Shown: positions 1 to 8,861 of the stretch, in pieces
Position numbering within the stretch: position 1 is the stretch's first letter
How the letters are laid out: each line of letters starts with the position of its first letter
Assembly: GCA_947467315.1 (NCBI GenBank)
Contig: CANIID010000017.1
Location: 1-32,304, forward strand
DNA: 32,304 bases
Direction of reading: 5' to 3'
From: Betaproteobacteria bacterium
Lineage (GTDB): Bacteria > Pseudomonadota > Gammaproteobacteria > Burkholderiales > SG8-41
Notes under the pieces: model-generated
The model's database searches: none
What the model was told of the DNA's origin: nothing
What the model saw: only the letters and a program-made list of their open reading frames with translations
Translations under genes and position numbers: made by a program

Positions 1-2
1 AT

Positions 3-233
3 CTGCTGCAGGCGCGTGCGTATGCATTGCTTAACCGGCGGTTGGCCGTGCATCGTTCGCAGGCCGAAGCCTATGCGCGCATGGGGTCCACCGGCGCCGC
101 CATCGAGCAATTGCAGATCGGACTCAAAGCCGGAGATGGCGATTATTACCAGTTGTCCGCAGCCGAAGCGCGCCTGCGCCAGTTGCGCATGCTGGATGCC
201 GAAGAGCGCAAGGATAACGCGCGAAAAAAGTAG
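3..233 (+). CDS. C-terminal end of an M48-family peptidase/TPR protein (BepA-like), partial
   Basis: The reading frame is open from the left edge and stops at TAG 231-233, so only about the last 76 residues are present and the gene starts outside the window. The visible part is helical and TPR-like, with a pattern of alanine and leucine in which QAEAYARMG and AAIEQLQIGLKAGDGDYYQLSAAEARLRQL stand out. This resembles the C-terminal TPR repeats of periplasmic M48 metalloproteases of the BepA type, which assist outer-membrane protein assembly. The HExxH protease domain would lie upstream and cannot be seen, so the family call rests on the tail alone. It converges with chrA, with stop codons only 9 bp apart. 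A different TPR-containing protein is possible. Confidence 0.6.
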   Translation: MLQARAYALLNRRLAVHRSQAEAYARMGSTGAAIEQLQIGLKAGDGDYYQLSAAEARLRQLRMLDAEERKDNARKK

Positions 234-242
234 AGCAGCAGA

Positions 243-1604
243 CTACAGCAGGAAGCGGACTAGCAGTCCCGCCGCGGCACAAGCGGCAATCACCGAAATC
301 ACCCCCGCCTTGAAGCGAAACAGCGCGATACCCGCCGCCACGCCAATGATTAGCGAGGGCCAGTCGAAGTGTCCACTAAACGGCGCGGCTTCCGTTGCCG
401 AAGGCCACAACACGTGCCACGCGAAAAACACCGCCAGGTTGAGTATCACGCCGACCACGGCCGCGGTGATACCGGTGAGCGGCGCGGTGAATTTCAGTTC
501 GCCGTGGGTGGATTCGACCAGCGGGCCGCCGAGCAGGATAAAAACAAAGCTGGGCAGGAAGGTGAAAAACGTCGCGACCGTCGCGGCAGCCGCGCCCGCG
601 AGAAACAGTGCGTCCGGGCCGAACAAAGCCTTGGCCCAGCCGCCGACGAAGCCGACGAAAGCGACGATCATAATCAGCGGCCCCGGCGTGGTTTCACCGA
701 GCGCGAGGCCGTCGATCATCTGCGTGGCGGTGAGCCACTGAAACTCTCCCACTGCGGCTTGATACACATAAGGCAGCACCGCGTAGGCGCCGCCGAAAGT
801 CAGCAACGCGGCGTTGGTGAAAAACCAGCCCATCTGCGTGAGCACGCTGTTGCCGCCGGTGGTATAGATCAGCAGTCCCATCGCGCAGGCCCAGATCAGC
901 AAGCCCACGATCAGCACACGCACGAAGCGGCCCCAACTGAAAAGCGCGTGTACCGGCGTGGGCGTGGTGTCGTCGATGATAGCCGCGCCGTAGCTTTTGC
1001 CGGCTTTGCCATGACCGCCGCCGGTGGCGAATTTATCCGGCGCCACGCGGCCGCCGATATAACCGATGACGCCAGCGGCAATCACAATCAAAGGGAATGG
1101 TAGTTTCAGCGCGAAGATCGCCACAAACGCCGCCGCTGCGATGGCCCACAACGCGCCGTTTTTCAGTGCGCGCGAGCCGATGCGGTAGGCAGCGAACATC
1201 ACCACCGCCGTGACGGCCGGTTTGATGCCGTAGAGCAAGCCCGCGACGACCGGGAGGTTGCCATAGGCGATATAAATCCACGACAGCGCAATCAGAATAA
1301 ACAGCGACGGCAACACAAATAAGCCGCCGGCGATGATGCCGCCCCAGGTGCGGTGCATCAGCCAGCCGATGTAAATCGCGAGTTGTTGCGCTTCCGGGCC
1401 GGGCAGCACCATGCAGTAGTTGAGTGCATGCAAAAAACGCTGCTCCGAAATCCAGCGCTTACGCTCGACCAGATCCTGATGCATGATAGCGATCTGCCCG
1501 GCCGGCCCGCCGAAGCTGATGAAGCCGAGCTTGAGCCAGTACCAGAAGGCCTCGGTCAGCGTGACGGCTGGCGGCGCGATACGGTGGTCAAGCTGATCGG
1601 ACAT
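243..1604 (-). CDS. chrA: Chromate transporter ChrA (two-domain CHR family)
   Basis: Inner-membrane protein of 453 residues, expected to export chromate, belonging to the two-domain CHR family. The first CHR domain has the conserved FGGP (residues 31-34) and PGPEAQQ (68-74) signatures; the second half repeats them as LLTFGGAY and TTPGPL, so both halves are complete. Many hydrophobic segments are visible. I chose ATG at 1604 because the CHR homology begins within about 15 residues of it. A TTG 23 codons upstream is also open but adds a residue stretch unlike the family, and neither start has a strong ribosome binding site. The gene is monocistronic, convergent with the M48-like gene and divergent from tusA. 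CHR proteins are common, and chromate resistance itself is not shown by sequence. Confidence 0.93.
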   Translation of the reverse strand: MSDQLDHRIAPPAVTLTEAFWYWLKLGFISFGGPAGQIAIMHQDLVERKRWISEQRFLHALNYCMVLPGPEAQQLAIYIGWLMHRTWGGIIAGGLFVLPSLFILIALSWIYIAYGNLPVVAGLLYGIKPAVTAVVMFAAYRIGSRALKNGALWAIAAAAFVAIFALKLPFPLIVIAAGVIGYIGGRVAPDKFATGGGHGKAGKSYGAAIIDDTTPTPVHALFSWGRFVRVLIVGLLIWACAMGLLIYTTGGNSVLTQMGWFFTNAALLTFGGAYAVLPYVYQAAVGEFQWLTATQMIDGLALGETTPGPLIMIVAFVGFVGGWAKALFGPDALFLAGAAAATVATFFTFLPSFVFILLGGPLVESTHGELKFTAPLTGITAAVVGVILNLAVFFAWHVLWPSATEAAPFSGHFDWPSLIIGVAAGIALFRFKAGVISVIAACAAAGLLVRFLL

Positions 1605-1682
1605 GGCGGCAGGCTCGCAAGGGTGAGTATCCAGTGTAACAGAACCCCCATGGTGATGACGCGACAAACCCAAATAAAAATC

Positions 1683-1699
1683 AATAAAAACATATACTT
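1683..1699 (-). repeat. Intergenic 17-bp AT-rich motif, copy 1 (14/17)
   Basis: On the minus strand this reads AAGTATATGTTTTTATT, matching the window consensus AAGTATTTGTTTTTAAA at 14 of 17 positions. It lies in the 233-bp gap between the divergent chrA and tusA starts. The same gap holds a perfect TATAAT at 1745-1750 without a well-spaced -35 partner. Confidence 0.55.
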
Positions 1700-1837
1700 A
1701 TATTATATTCTGTGCGCTTGAAATGGCGCGGTTGCCGGCTCGCTTATAATCCGCCGTTCCTGAAGTGGCTGGCGCGCTTTGCCGCATGCGCGCGCGGGCC
1801 ATGTGACATTGAGTGAGATGCAATAACGAGGCGAATG

Positions 1838-2071
1838 ATGTCTACACTGTTTGATAAAGAACTCGATGCGCGCGGGCTGAATTGTCCGCTGCCGATACTG
1901 CGCACGAAAAAATCGCTGACCGACATGACGTCCGGTCAGGTGCTCAAAATTCTGGCGACCGATCCTGGCTCCACCAAGGATTTTCAGGCGTTCGCCAAAC
2001 AGACCGGCAATGCGCTGTTGGCAGCGGACGAGGCCGACAAAGTGTTCACGTTTTTCATGCAGAAGAAATAG
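1838..2071 (+). CDS. tusA: Sulfur carrier protein TusA/SirA family
   Basis: Small cytoplasmic sulfur-carrier protein of 77 residues. It carries the family hallmark CPLP at residues 16-19, in which the first cysteine accepts persulfide sulfur in relay pathways for tRNA thiolation, molybdenum cofactor or sulfur oxidation. The preceding DARGLNCP and following GQVLKILATDPGSTKDF are typical of TusA. Two adjacent ATG codons (1835, 1838) are possible; the second has GAGG at 1828-1831 spaced 6 nt and is preferred. A perfect TATAAT at 1745-1750 may be its -10 element, but the nearest TTGAAA is 21 bp away, which is too far. A saccharopine-dehydrogenase-like gene follows 11 bp downstream, so the two are probably cotranscribed. 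The specific sulfur acceptor cannot be read from this context. Confidence 0.92.
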   Translation: MSTLFDKELDARGLNCPLPILRTKKSLTDMTSGQVLKILATDPGSTKDFQAFAKQTGNALLAADEADKVFTFFMQKK

Positions 2072-2082
2072 GCTGACCGCCA

Positions 2083-3210
2083 TTGCCGAATGAGCGCCGC
2101 GCTTACCGCATTCTGGTGCTCGGCGGCTATGGACATTTCGGCGGACGTATCTGCACGGCGCTGGCGCACGATGCGACGCTGATTGTCGCGGGACGTGACG
2201 CCGCAAAAGCCGGGATTGCGGCGAGCGCACTGGGGCCTGCGCACGAAAGCGTCGCCCTCGATTACACCGCAGACGATCTCGCCGCGCGCCTGCGCGCGTT
2301 ACACGCCGATGCGGTGATACACACCAGCGGCCCGTTCCAGCAGCAGGGTTATCATGTGGCGCGCGCGTGCGTGGCGGCCGGCGCGCACTATATTGATCTC
2401 GCCGATGGCCGCGCGTTTGTCGCGGGCATCGGCGAACTGCAAGCCGAGGCGCGAGCACAGAGCGTGCTGGTGACCAGCGGCGCCAGCACCTTGCCGGCAT
2501 TGTCGTCCGCTGTGATCGATGAGCACGTGGGACATTTCGCGCGGCTCGACAGCATCGACATCAGCATCGCGCCCGGCCAGCTTGCGCCGCGCGGGCGCGC
2601 CACGCTGGAGGCGGTGTTGTCGTACTGCGGCAAACCATTCGAGGCATGGGAACAAGGCCGCTGGCAAACCGTGTACGGCTGGCAGGACCTGCATCGATTT
2701 CGCTATCCGGATTTTGGCGCACGCTGGCTGGCGCGCTGTGATGTGCCCGATCTGCAACTGTTGCCGCAGCGTTATGCGGGGGCAGGCGTGCAGCGCGTGC
2801 GCTTCGATGCGGGGCTTGAAGTCACGCTGGCGCAGGGCGTATTCGGGCTGCTGGCTGGCGCGGTGCGCTGTGGGCTGGTCAACGACGCCACACGCTTTGC
2901 GGGACTGATGCAACGGTGGGCCGGCTGCGTCGATTGGCTGGGCAGTGACACTGGCGGCATGCATGTGGGCTTGTGCGGCGCGGATCACGACGGGCGCACG
3001 GCGCGCATCGACTGGCATCTGGTGGCGCGACGCGGTCACGGGCCGGAGATACCCTGTGTGCCTGCGATTGTGATCGCGCGCAAGCTGGCGGCGGGCACGC
3101 TTACCACGCGCGGCGTCATGCCGTGCATGGGGTTGATGACGCTGGCGGATTTTGCAGAGGCGATTACCCAGGCGCAGCTCGATATTGCGTGGCGCACGGC
3201 TTTTTCATAA
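2083..3210 (+). CDS. Saccharopine dehydrogenase-like NAD(P)-binding protein
   Basis: Predicted soluble protein of 375 residues with an N-terminal Rossmann fold: the dinucleotide loop GGYGHFGG lies at residues 14-21, followed by an AGRDAAKA stretch as in saccharopine dehydrogenase-like reductases. A segment around HTSGPFQQQGYHVARAC and YIDLADGR also fits that family. The substrate is unknown; lysine catabolism should not be assumed, because many proteins with this domain have other or undetermined roles. TTG at 2083 is the only upstream start in frame that keeps the whole first beta strand; the ATG at 2090 is out of frame. The ribosome binding site is weak. It follows tusA by 11 bp and converges with the DUF4126 gene. 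Confidence 0.75.
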   Translation: MPNERRAYRILVLGGYGHFGGRICTALAHDATLIVAGRDAAKAGIAASALGPAHESVALDYTADDLAARLRALHADAVIHTSGPFQQQGYHVARACVAAGAHYIDLADGRAFVAGIGELQAEARAQSVLVTSGASTLPALSSAVIDEHVGHFARLDSIDISIAPGQLAPRGRATLEAVLSYCGKPFEAWEQGRWQTVYGWQDLHRFRYPDFGARWLARCDVPDLQLLPQRYAGAGVQRVRFDAGLEVTLAQGVFGLLAGAVRCGLVNDATRFAGLMQRWAGCVDWLGSDTGGMHVGLCGADHDGRTARIDWHLVARRGHGPEIPCVPAIVIARKLAAGTLTTRGVMPCMGLMTLADFAEAITQAQLDIAWRTAFS

Positions 3211-3247
3211 ACCGCGGCGGCAGAGGCGAACCGGAGCCGGGCGTAAT

Positions 3248-3856
3248 TTACGCGGGATGGCCGATCAATTGCCGGATCGACGATAGCACGCGTTTCAAAC
3301 CGCGCCAGATTTTCGGCAGCAACCAGATCGCGAGCACGAAGAAAATAATGAGAAACACCAGCATCAGCAGCGGGAACGCAATCGCCATCCACACCGCGCC
3401 GATCGACAACGCGTCTTCGCTGAACGATGCCGTCCAGTTGCTGATGGGTTCGGGCGAGGTGTTGATCAGCGCGCGCGTGCTGGCCTTGGTAATGTGACTG
3501 CCGGCGGCCACCGCGCCGCCGAGTATGCCCGCGGCGATGCCCATGCTCGCGTCGCCGCCCGCGACCGCGGCGGCGGCCAACAGCGCGCCCGCCGGTATGC
3601 GGATGAAGGTGTGCGCGGCGTCCCACACCGAATCGAAGCCGGGAATTTTATCGGCGAGAAATTCCACCAGAAACATAAAGCCCGACGCGCCCATCACCCA
3701 CGGATTACCGAGTGTCTGCAAATCAGCCGGCAGCGTGTAGATGCCGAACTGTTGCAACAGGCCGAGAAAAAACACCACGGCGTAGAGGCGCACGCCGCTG
3801 GCCCAGCCGAGTCCGGCGGCGGTCGCTAATGGGGCTAAAGAGGCAAGGGCTTCCAT
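3248..3856 (-). CDS. DUF4126 family integral membrane protein
   Basis: Predicted inner-membrane protein of 202 residues resembling the DUF4126 family, whose function is not known. Visible features are an N-terminal hydrophobic helix with GWASGVRLYAVVFFLGLL, a GNPWVMGASGFMFLVEFLADKIPGFDSVWDAAHTFIR segment typical of the family, glycine- and alanine-rich central helices, and a final long hydrophobic helix (about residues 158-182) followed by a basic tail. The start is well supported: GGAG lies 7 nt before ATG. It is transcribed away from the GST-like gene across a 159-bp gap. No catalytic motif is apparent. Confidence 0.8.
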   Translation of the reverse strand: MEALASLAPLATAAGLGWASGVRLYAVVFFLGLLQQFGIYTLPADLQTLGNPWVMGASGFMFLVEFLADKIPGFDSVWDAAHTFIRIPAGALLAAAAVAGGDASMGIAAGILGGAVAAGSHITKASTRALINTSPEPISNWTASFSEDALSIGAVWMAIAFPLLMLVFLIIFFVLAIWLLPKIWRGLKRVLSSIRQLIGHPA

Positions 3857-3998
3857 TTATGTTCTCCTCAAATACCTGAATACTCAACGTGCGCAGTCTA
3901 GCGCGGTGTACGCGTTCGGTGTGATCGCGGGTGTAGCATGCGGTTTAGCGGCATGGCGCCGAGGTGATCCGGGTGCTGGCCAGGTTTTATAAATACTG

Positions 3999-4015
3999 TT
4001 TAAAAACATAGTCTT
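3999..4015 (-). repeat. Intergenic 17-bp AT-rich motif, copy 2 (14/17)
   Basis: The minus strand reads AAGACTATGTTTTTAAA, 14 of 17 matches to the consensus. It ends directly against the ATG of the GST-like gene (4016), where a ribosome binding site would be expected, and an AT-rich TATAAA lies just upstream at 3988-3993. Confidence 0.6.
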
Positions 4016-4732
4016 ATGATTAAACTCTATCAATTTCCACCGGCCTTCGGCCTGCCCAACATGAGCCCGTTTTGCATGAAGGTCGAAACCTACCTGCGCA
4101 TGGCGGGCTTGCCGTACGAGTGTCCGCGCGGCGCGGATCTGCGCAAATCGCCCAAGGGCAAGATGCCGTATATCGACGACAATGGAAAGGTCGTCGCCGA
4201 CTCGACCTTCATCATCGATTATCTGAAGGCCACCTACGGTGACACGCTCGATGCGCACTTGACCCAGGCGCAACGCGCGCTCGGTGTGGTGATCCAGCGC
4301 ACCTTCGAGGAAAGCCTCTACTGGCCCGTGGTGCATTCGCGCTGGATCGACGACATAGGATTCGCCAAAGTGAACCAAGCGGTTTTCGGGCGCATGACAT
4401 TTCCGCTGCGGCAGGTCATCCCGATCGTCGCGCGGCGCGGTCTGCGCAAGCAGTTGCACGCGCAAGGTACCGGGCGGCACACCCGCGACGAGATTTATGC
4501 CATCGGTTGCCGCGACATCACTGCGCTCGCGGATTTGCTGGGTGACCAGCCGTATTTTCTGGGTGACGAGCCGGCGTCGATAGACGCGACAGCCTACGCG
4601 TTTCTGGCGAATCTGCTGTGGGTGCCGATTGATCTGCCGATGCGCGCGCATGCCGCGACCTTTGCCAATCTCGAAGCCTATTGCCGGCGCATGAAGGCGC
4701 GTTATTTTTCGAGCACACCCGCGCGCGCATAA
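4016..4732 (+). CDS. Glutathione S-transferase-like protein (Fax/metaxin-type)
   Basis: Cytoplasmic protein of 238 residues with an N-terminal thioredoxin-like GST domain and a helical C-terminal domain. The active-site region reads SPFC (residues 17-20) and is followed by KVETYLRMAGLPYE and GKMPYI, a pattern I associate with the Fax (failed axon connections)/metaxin-like GST subgroup rather than classical detoxifying GSTs. The C-terminal half has LGDQPYFLGDEPASIDATAYAFL, the usual GST_C motif around the N-capping aspartate. The substrate is unknown. No clear ribosome binding site precedes the ATG; an AT-rich motif abuts it instead. Its 3' end overlaps the convergent MFS gene by 31 bp. Confidence 0.85.
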   Translation: MIKLYQFPPAFGLPNMSPFCMKVETYLRMAGLPYECPRGADLRKSPKGKMPYIDDNGKVVADSTFIIDYLKATYGDTLDAHLTQAQRALGVVIQRTFEESLYWPVVHSRWIDDIGFAKVNQAVFGRMTFPLRQVIPIVARRGLRKQLHAQGTGRHTRDEIYAIGCRDITALADLLGDQPYFLGDEPASIDATAYAFLANLLWVPIDLPMRAHAATFANLEAYCRRMKARYFSSTPARA

Positions 4733-5967
4733 AGCGGCCGTATATGTTCACGCAACATCGGCATGCGATATAGCAGCCACGCCGCGCCGAGGGTGCAAAT
4801 CACGCCGAAGATCGCCAGCGCGTACGGGGCGCCGATCCGGGATGCCAGCGCGCCTGCGGCGAGACAGCCCAGTGGATGGATGCCCATGAAGGCGATGATG
4901 TAATAGCTGGTAACGCGGCCGCGTTTTTCGGGGTCGCATACGGTCTGGATAATCGTGTTGCTGGTCATCGCCGTGGTGATTACGCCGAAACCCACCAGCA
5001 CCATGCACGCCAGCGACAGCGCGAGATGATGCGACAAGGCAAATATCGTGAGCGCGACGCCCGCAATGCCGGGGCCGACGGCCGCCCAGCGCAGCAAGCC
5101 GCGGATCTGCGGACGCGCCGCGAGATACACCATGCCGATGATGCCGCCGAAGCCCGCCGCGCCGACCAGAAAGCCCAGCATCGACGCTCCGCCGGAAAAA
5201 ATTTCCGCCGCGAAGATCGGCATCAGTGCCTGATACGGCGTGATGCAAAAACTCATCAGCGCCAGCATCGGCAGCATATAGCGTAGCGGCTTCAAGCCCC
5301 AGGTGTAGCGCGCGCCATCCACGATGCTCGCCCACGCCTTTTCGGCGGGCATCGCTTTCGCGAGCGGCGCAACGCCGATCATCAGCAGGCAACCGATCAG
5401 CCAGATCTTGGTGACCGCATTCAGCACAAAACAAAACGCCTCGCTGAAATACACCAGCAGCAAGCCGGCGATGGTGGGGCCGATCATGCGCCCGGCGTTT
5501 TGCATGCCGCCGCTGAAGGCAATGGCGCTGGGCAAATCGGATTTGGTTCCCACCAGCTCCGGTGTGTACGACGAGCGTGCCGGTGTTTCCAGCGCCTGCA
5601 CGATGCCGAGCAGCATGGCGAGGGTGATCGCCGTCCACACGGTTACGCTGGGGCTGGCGTGATCCTGCGCGGTCCACGTCACGCCCGCGAGGATCAGCGA
5701 CAGGATGATGGTTAGCACCTGCGTGACGATCAGGGACTTGCAGCGATCAAAACGGTCGGCCCAGATGCCGCCGAACGGCGACAGAAACAGAATCGCGATC
5801 TGCCCCGCAAAGCCGGTGATGCCGAGCAACAGCGCCGAACCACTCAAGCGATACACCAGCCAACTGATGGCAATTTGCTGCACCCAGGTGCCGATCAGCG
5901 ACACCGATTGCCCGGTGAAATACAAGCGGTAATTCGCGTGGCGGAAAGCGCGCAGGGCGTGATGCAC
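4702..5967 (-). CDS. MFS transporter (MFS_3/EntS-like exporter)
   Basis: Twelve-helix major facilitator protein of 421 residues. The N-terminus ALRAFRHANYRLYFTGQSVSLIGTWVQQIAISWLVYRL is characteristic of the MFS_3 group, which includes the enterobactin exporter EntS. The loop 2-3 signature reads GGIWADRFDRCKSL. The transported molecule cannot be deduced. The start is GTG at 5967 with no obvious ribosome binding site. It lies 74 bp downstream of valS on the same strand, so transcription could continue from valS, although a weak terminator-like hairpin sits between them. The last 31 bp overlap the convergent GST-like gene. Confidence 0.85.
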   Translation of the reverse strand: MHHALRAFRHANYRLYFTGQSVSLIGTWVQQIAISWLVYRLSGSALLLGITGFAGQIAILFLSPFGGIWADRFDRCKSLIVTQVLTIILSLILAGVTWTAQDHASPSVTVWTAITLAMLLGIVQALETPARSSYTPELVGTKSDLPSAIAFSGGMQNAGRMIGPTIAGLLLVYFSEAFCFVLNAVTKIWLIGCLLMIGVAPLAKAMPAEKAWASIVDGARYTWGLKPLRYMLPMLALMSFCITPYQALMPIFAAEIFSGGASMLGFLVGAAGFGGIIGMVYLAARPQIRGLLRWAAVGPGIAGVALTIFALSHHLALSLACMVLVGFGVITTAMTSNTIIQTVCDPEKRGRVTSYYIIAFMGIHPLGCLAAGALASRIGAPYALAIFGVICTLGAAWLLYRMPMLREHIRPLYARAGVLEK

Positions 5968-6004
5968 GTGAGTTTAGTGCAACGCGAGGCAGGTAAAATT
6001 ATTG

Positions 6005-6021
6005 TTTAAAAACAAATACTT
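6005..6021 (-). repeat. Intergenic 17-bp AT-rich motif, copy 3 (17/17)
   Basis: The minus strand reads AAGTATTTGTTTTTAAA, identical over 17 bp to the copy at 28997-29013. It lies between the end of valS and the start of the MFS gene, in the sense direction of both. Confidence 0.7.
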
Positions 6022-6030
6022 GCCGTATTT
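6008..6030 (-). terminator. Weak hairpin downstream of valS
   Basis: Reading the minus strand, AAATAC (6030-6025) pairs with GTATTT (6019-6014) around the loop GGCAA, and a G plus five T follow. The stem is only 6 bp and mostly A-T, so termination would be inefficient. It overlaps motif copy 3, so the T-run may belong to that motif rather than to a terminator. Confidence 0.3.
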
Positions 6031-6041
6031 TTCGGCGCCAG

Positions 6042-8861
6042 TTAAGTGAGCTTTCCCAGTTGCCCGTCGATATCCCGCAGTGTCTCTTCAAACTTGGCGA
6101 GGCGTTCGCGTTCCTGAGCGATGACCGCGGGTGGCGCCCGGTCAACGAAGCTGGCGTTGGAAAGCTTGGCGTTGGATTTCGCCATCTCGCCGACGATCCG
6201 CGTGCGTTCTTTTTCAAGCCGCAATTTTTCCGCCGCCTTGTCGATTTCGACTTTCAGCATCAGCCTGAACGCGCCGACGATAGAGACTGGCGCGTCGGCT
6301 TGCGGCAGCACGTCGACGATCTGCACGTCGGTGAGGCGCGAAAGCGCCGCCATGTACGGCGCGTACGCGGTGAGCTGCGCCGCATCCCCTTGCGCGATCA
6401 ACGGCACTTTCTGCCCCGGCTTCAAATTCATTTCGCTGCGCAGCGTGCGGCAGGCGTTGATGAGTTGTTTTAGGGTATCGATGTCGCGCTCGGCGGCCTC
6501 ATCGATACGCAAGGCGTCGGATTGCGGATAGGTTTGCACCATGATCGATGCACCGCTTTTGCCCGCCAGCGGGGCCACGATTTGCCACAGTTCTTCCGTG
6601 ATAAACGGCATCACCGGATGCGCGAGACGCAATATCGATTCCAGCACGCGCACCAGCGTGCGGCGCGTGGCACGCTGCTGGTTTTCAGTGCCATTCTGCA
6701 TTTGTACTTTGGCCAGCTCGACGTACCAGTCGCAATATTCGTCCCACACCAGCTCATACAGCGCGCGCGCGAGATTGTCGAAGCGGTATTCGCCGAACGC
6801 CTTCGCCACCTCGGCTTCCGCGCGTTGCAGGCGGCTGATGATCCATTTGTCGGCGGTGGAAAATTCCAGCGCGACCGCATTGTTGTTGCCCGCGTCGAGC
6901 CCCACATCCTTGCCGTCGCAGTTCATCAACACAAATCGCGTGGCGTTCCACAGTTTGTTGCAGAAATTGCGATAGCCGTCGCAGCGTTGCAGATCGAATT
7001 TGATGTCGCGACCGGGCGAGGCCAAACTTGCAAACGTAAATCGCAACGCATCGGTGCCGAAGGCGGCGATGCCGTCGGGGAAATGCTTTTTGGTTGTCGC
7101 AGTGATTTTTTCGGCTTGCCGCGGGTCCATCAGGTTGGCGGTGCGCTTGGCGATCAGCGCGTCGAGCGTGATGCCGTCCACGATGTCCAGCGGATCGAGC
7201 ACATTGCCTTTGGACTTCGACATCTTCTGCCCTTCCGCGTCGCGGATCAGGCCATGCACATACACTTCGTGAAACGGCACTTTGTCGGTGAAGTGCAGGG
7301 TCATCATCACCATGCGCGCGACCCAGAAAAAGATGATGTCGAAGCCGGTGACCAGTACCGACGACGGCAGATAACGATCCAGCGCGGGATTGGATTTCGC
7401 CGGATACTCCGCCGTCCAATCGAGCGTGGAAAACGGCCACAGCGCCGACGAGTACCAGGTGTCGAGCACGTCTTCGTCCTGCCGCAGCGACACCGGCGCG
7501 ACTTTTTCACCGGCTTCCAGGCGTTCGGGCAGGCGCTCGTCGTACAACGCCAGCGCTTCGTCGTGGCTGCGCGCGACGTAGACATTGCCTTCGGCGTCAT
7601 ACCACGCGGGGATGCGATGGCCCCACCACAGTTGGCGCGAGATGCACCAGTCCTGAATGTTGACCAGCCACTGGTTGTAGGTGTTGGTCCAGTTCTCCGG
7701 CACAAACTTGAGTTGACCGAGCGCCACGGCGTCGAGTCCGCGTTGCGCCAGCGATTCCATTTTCATGAACCACTGGTCGGTGAGCATGGGCTCGACAATG
7801 GCGTCGGTGCGACCGCAGCGCGGCACCATCAGCTTGTGCGGTTTGGTTTCGGCGAGCAAGCCCTGCGCTTCGAGATCGGCGAGCACGCGCTTGCGTGCCT
7901 CGAAACGATCCAGACCGCGATAGGCGGCCGGCGCGTTGTCGTTGATTTTTGCGTCCAGCGTGAGAATGCTGATCGGTTCGAGCTTGTGCCGCACGCCAAC
8001 CTGATAGTCGTTGAAGTCGTGCGCCGGCGTAATTTTCACGCAGCCGGTGCCGAACGCGGCATCGACGTAGTCATCGGCGATCACCGGAATCTTGCGGCCG
8101 GTCAGCGGCAGCACCACCTGCGTGCCGATCAGTGCGGCGTAGCGCGGGTCTTCGGGATTGACCGCGACCGCGACGTCGCCGAGCATGGTTTCCGGACGCG
8201 TGGTGGCCACCACCAGAAAACCTTCGCCCGAAGCGAGCGGATAGCGGATGTGCCACAGCTTGCCGTCTTCTTCAGCCGATTCGACTTCGAGATCGGACAC
8301 TGCGGTTTGCAGCACCGGATCCCAGTTCACCAGCCGTTTGCCGCGATAGATCAGGCCCTGCTGGTGCATGCGCACAAAGGTTTCGGTGACGGTGCGCGAC
8401 AGGCCCTCGTCCATGGTAAAGCGCTCGCGCTCCCAATCGCACGAGCTGCCAAGGCGGCGCATCTGGCGCGTGATGGTGGAGCCGGATTCTTCTTTCCATT
8501 GCCACACGCGTTCAATGAATTTGTCACGGCCGAGGTCGTGGCGCGACACTTTTTGCGCGTCGAGCTGGCGTTCCACCACGATCTGCGTGGCGATGCCTGC
8601 GTGGTCGGTGCCGGGCTGCCACAGCGTGTTGTTGCCGCGCATGCGGTGATACCGCGTCAGCGCATCCATCAGCGTGTGTTGAAAGGCGTGGCCCATGTGC
8701 AGCGTGCCGGTGACGTTCGGCGGCGGCAGCAGGATGCAGTAATTCTCGTTCGGCGCTTTTTTTGTCACATCGGCGCCGGCCTTGAAGTAGCCGTTTTTTT
8801 CCCATTCGGGATACCAGCGTGCTTCGATAGCCGCCGGTTCAAAGCTCTTGGCGAGTTCCAT
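6042..8861 (-). CDS. valS: Valyl-tRNA synthetase
   Basis: Class I aminoacyl-tRNA synthetase that charges tRNA-Val with valine, with proofreading against threonine. Counted from ATG 8861 it has 939 residues, the normal bacterial length. Residues 55-58 are HMGH (the HIGH motif) after [10 protein letters not shown], and KMSKS is at 546-550. The editing (CP1) insert lies between them, with [10 protein letters not shown] and [16 protein letters not shown]. The C-terminal 70 residues form the expected ValS coiled coil. The ATG at 8861 matches where family homology begins (MELAKSFEP), but it lacks a good ribosome binding site, and the frame stays open 241 codons further upstream into a DUF2486-like protein. 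Translation could therefore start at 8861 or yield an 1180-residue fusion. Confidence 0.97.
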   Translation of the reverse strand: MELAKSFEPAAIEARWYPEWEKNGYFKAGADVTKKAPNENYCILLPPPNVTGTLHMGHAFQHTLMDALTRYHRMRGNNTLWQPGTDHAGIATQIVVERQLDAQKVSRHDLGRDKFIERVWQWKEESGSTITRQMRRLGSSCDWERERFTMDEGLSRTVTETFVRMHQQGLIYRGKRLVNWDPVLQTAVSDLEVESAEEDGKLWHIRYPLASGEGFLVVATTRPETMLGDVAVAVNPEDPRYAALIGTQVVLPLTGRKIPVIADDYVDAAFGTGCVKITPAHDFNDYQVGVRHKLEPISILTLDAKINDNAPAAYRGLDRFEARKRVLADLEAQGLLAETKPHKLMVPRCGRTDAIVEPMLTDQWFMKMESLAQRGLDAVALGQLKFVPENWTNTYNQWLVNIQDWCISRQLWWGHRIPAWYDAEGNVYVARSHDEALALYDERLPERLEAGEKVAPVSLRQDEDVLDTWYSSALWPFSTLDWTAEYPAKSNPALDRYLPSSVLVTGFDIIFFWVARMVMMTLHFTDKVPFHEVYVHGLIRDAEGQKMSKSKGNVLDPLDIVDGITLDALIAKRTANLMDPRQAEKITATTKKHFPDGIAAFGTDALRFTFASLASPGRDIKFDLQRCDGYRNFCNKLWNATRFVLMNCDGKDVGLDAGNNNAVALEFSTADKWIISRLQRAEAEVAKAFGEYRFDNLARALYELVWDEYCDWYVELAKVQMQNGTENQQRATRRTLVRVLESILRLAHPVMPFITEELWQIVAPLAGKSGASIMVQTYPQSDALRIDEAAERDIDTLKQLINACRTLRSEMNLKPGQKVPLIAQGDAAQLTAYAPYMAALSRLTDVQIVDVLPQADAPVSIVGAFRLMLKVEIDKAAEKLRLEKERTRIVGEMAKSNAKLSNASFVDRAPPAVIAQERERLAKFEETLRDIDGQLGKLT

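Noticed and set aside
1718-1750. TTGAAA and TATAAT as a tusA promoter
   Set aside because: The spacer is 21 bp, too long for a standard promoter; the TATAAT alone is kept only as a remark.
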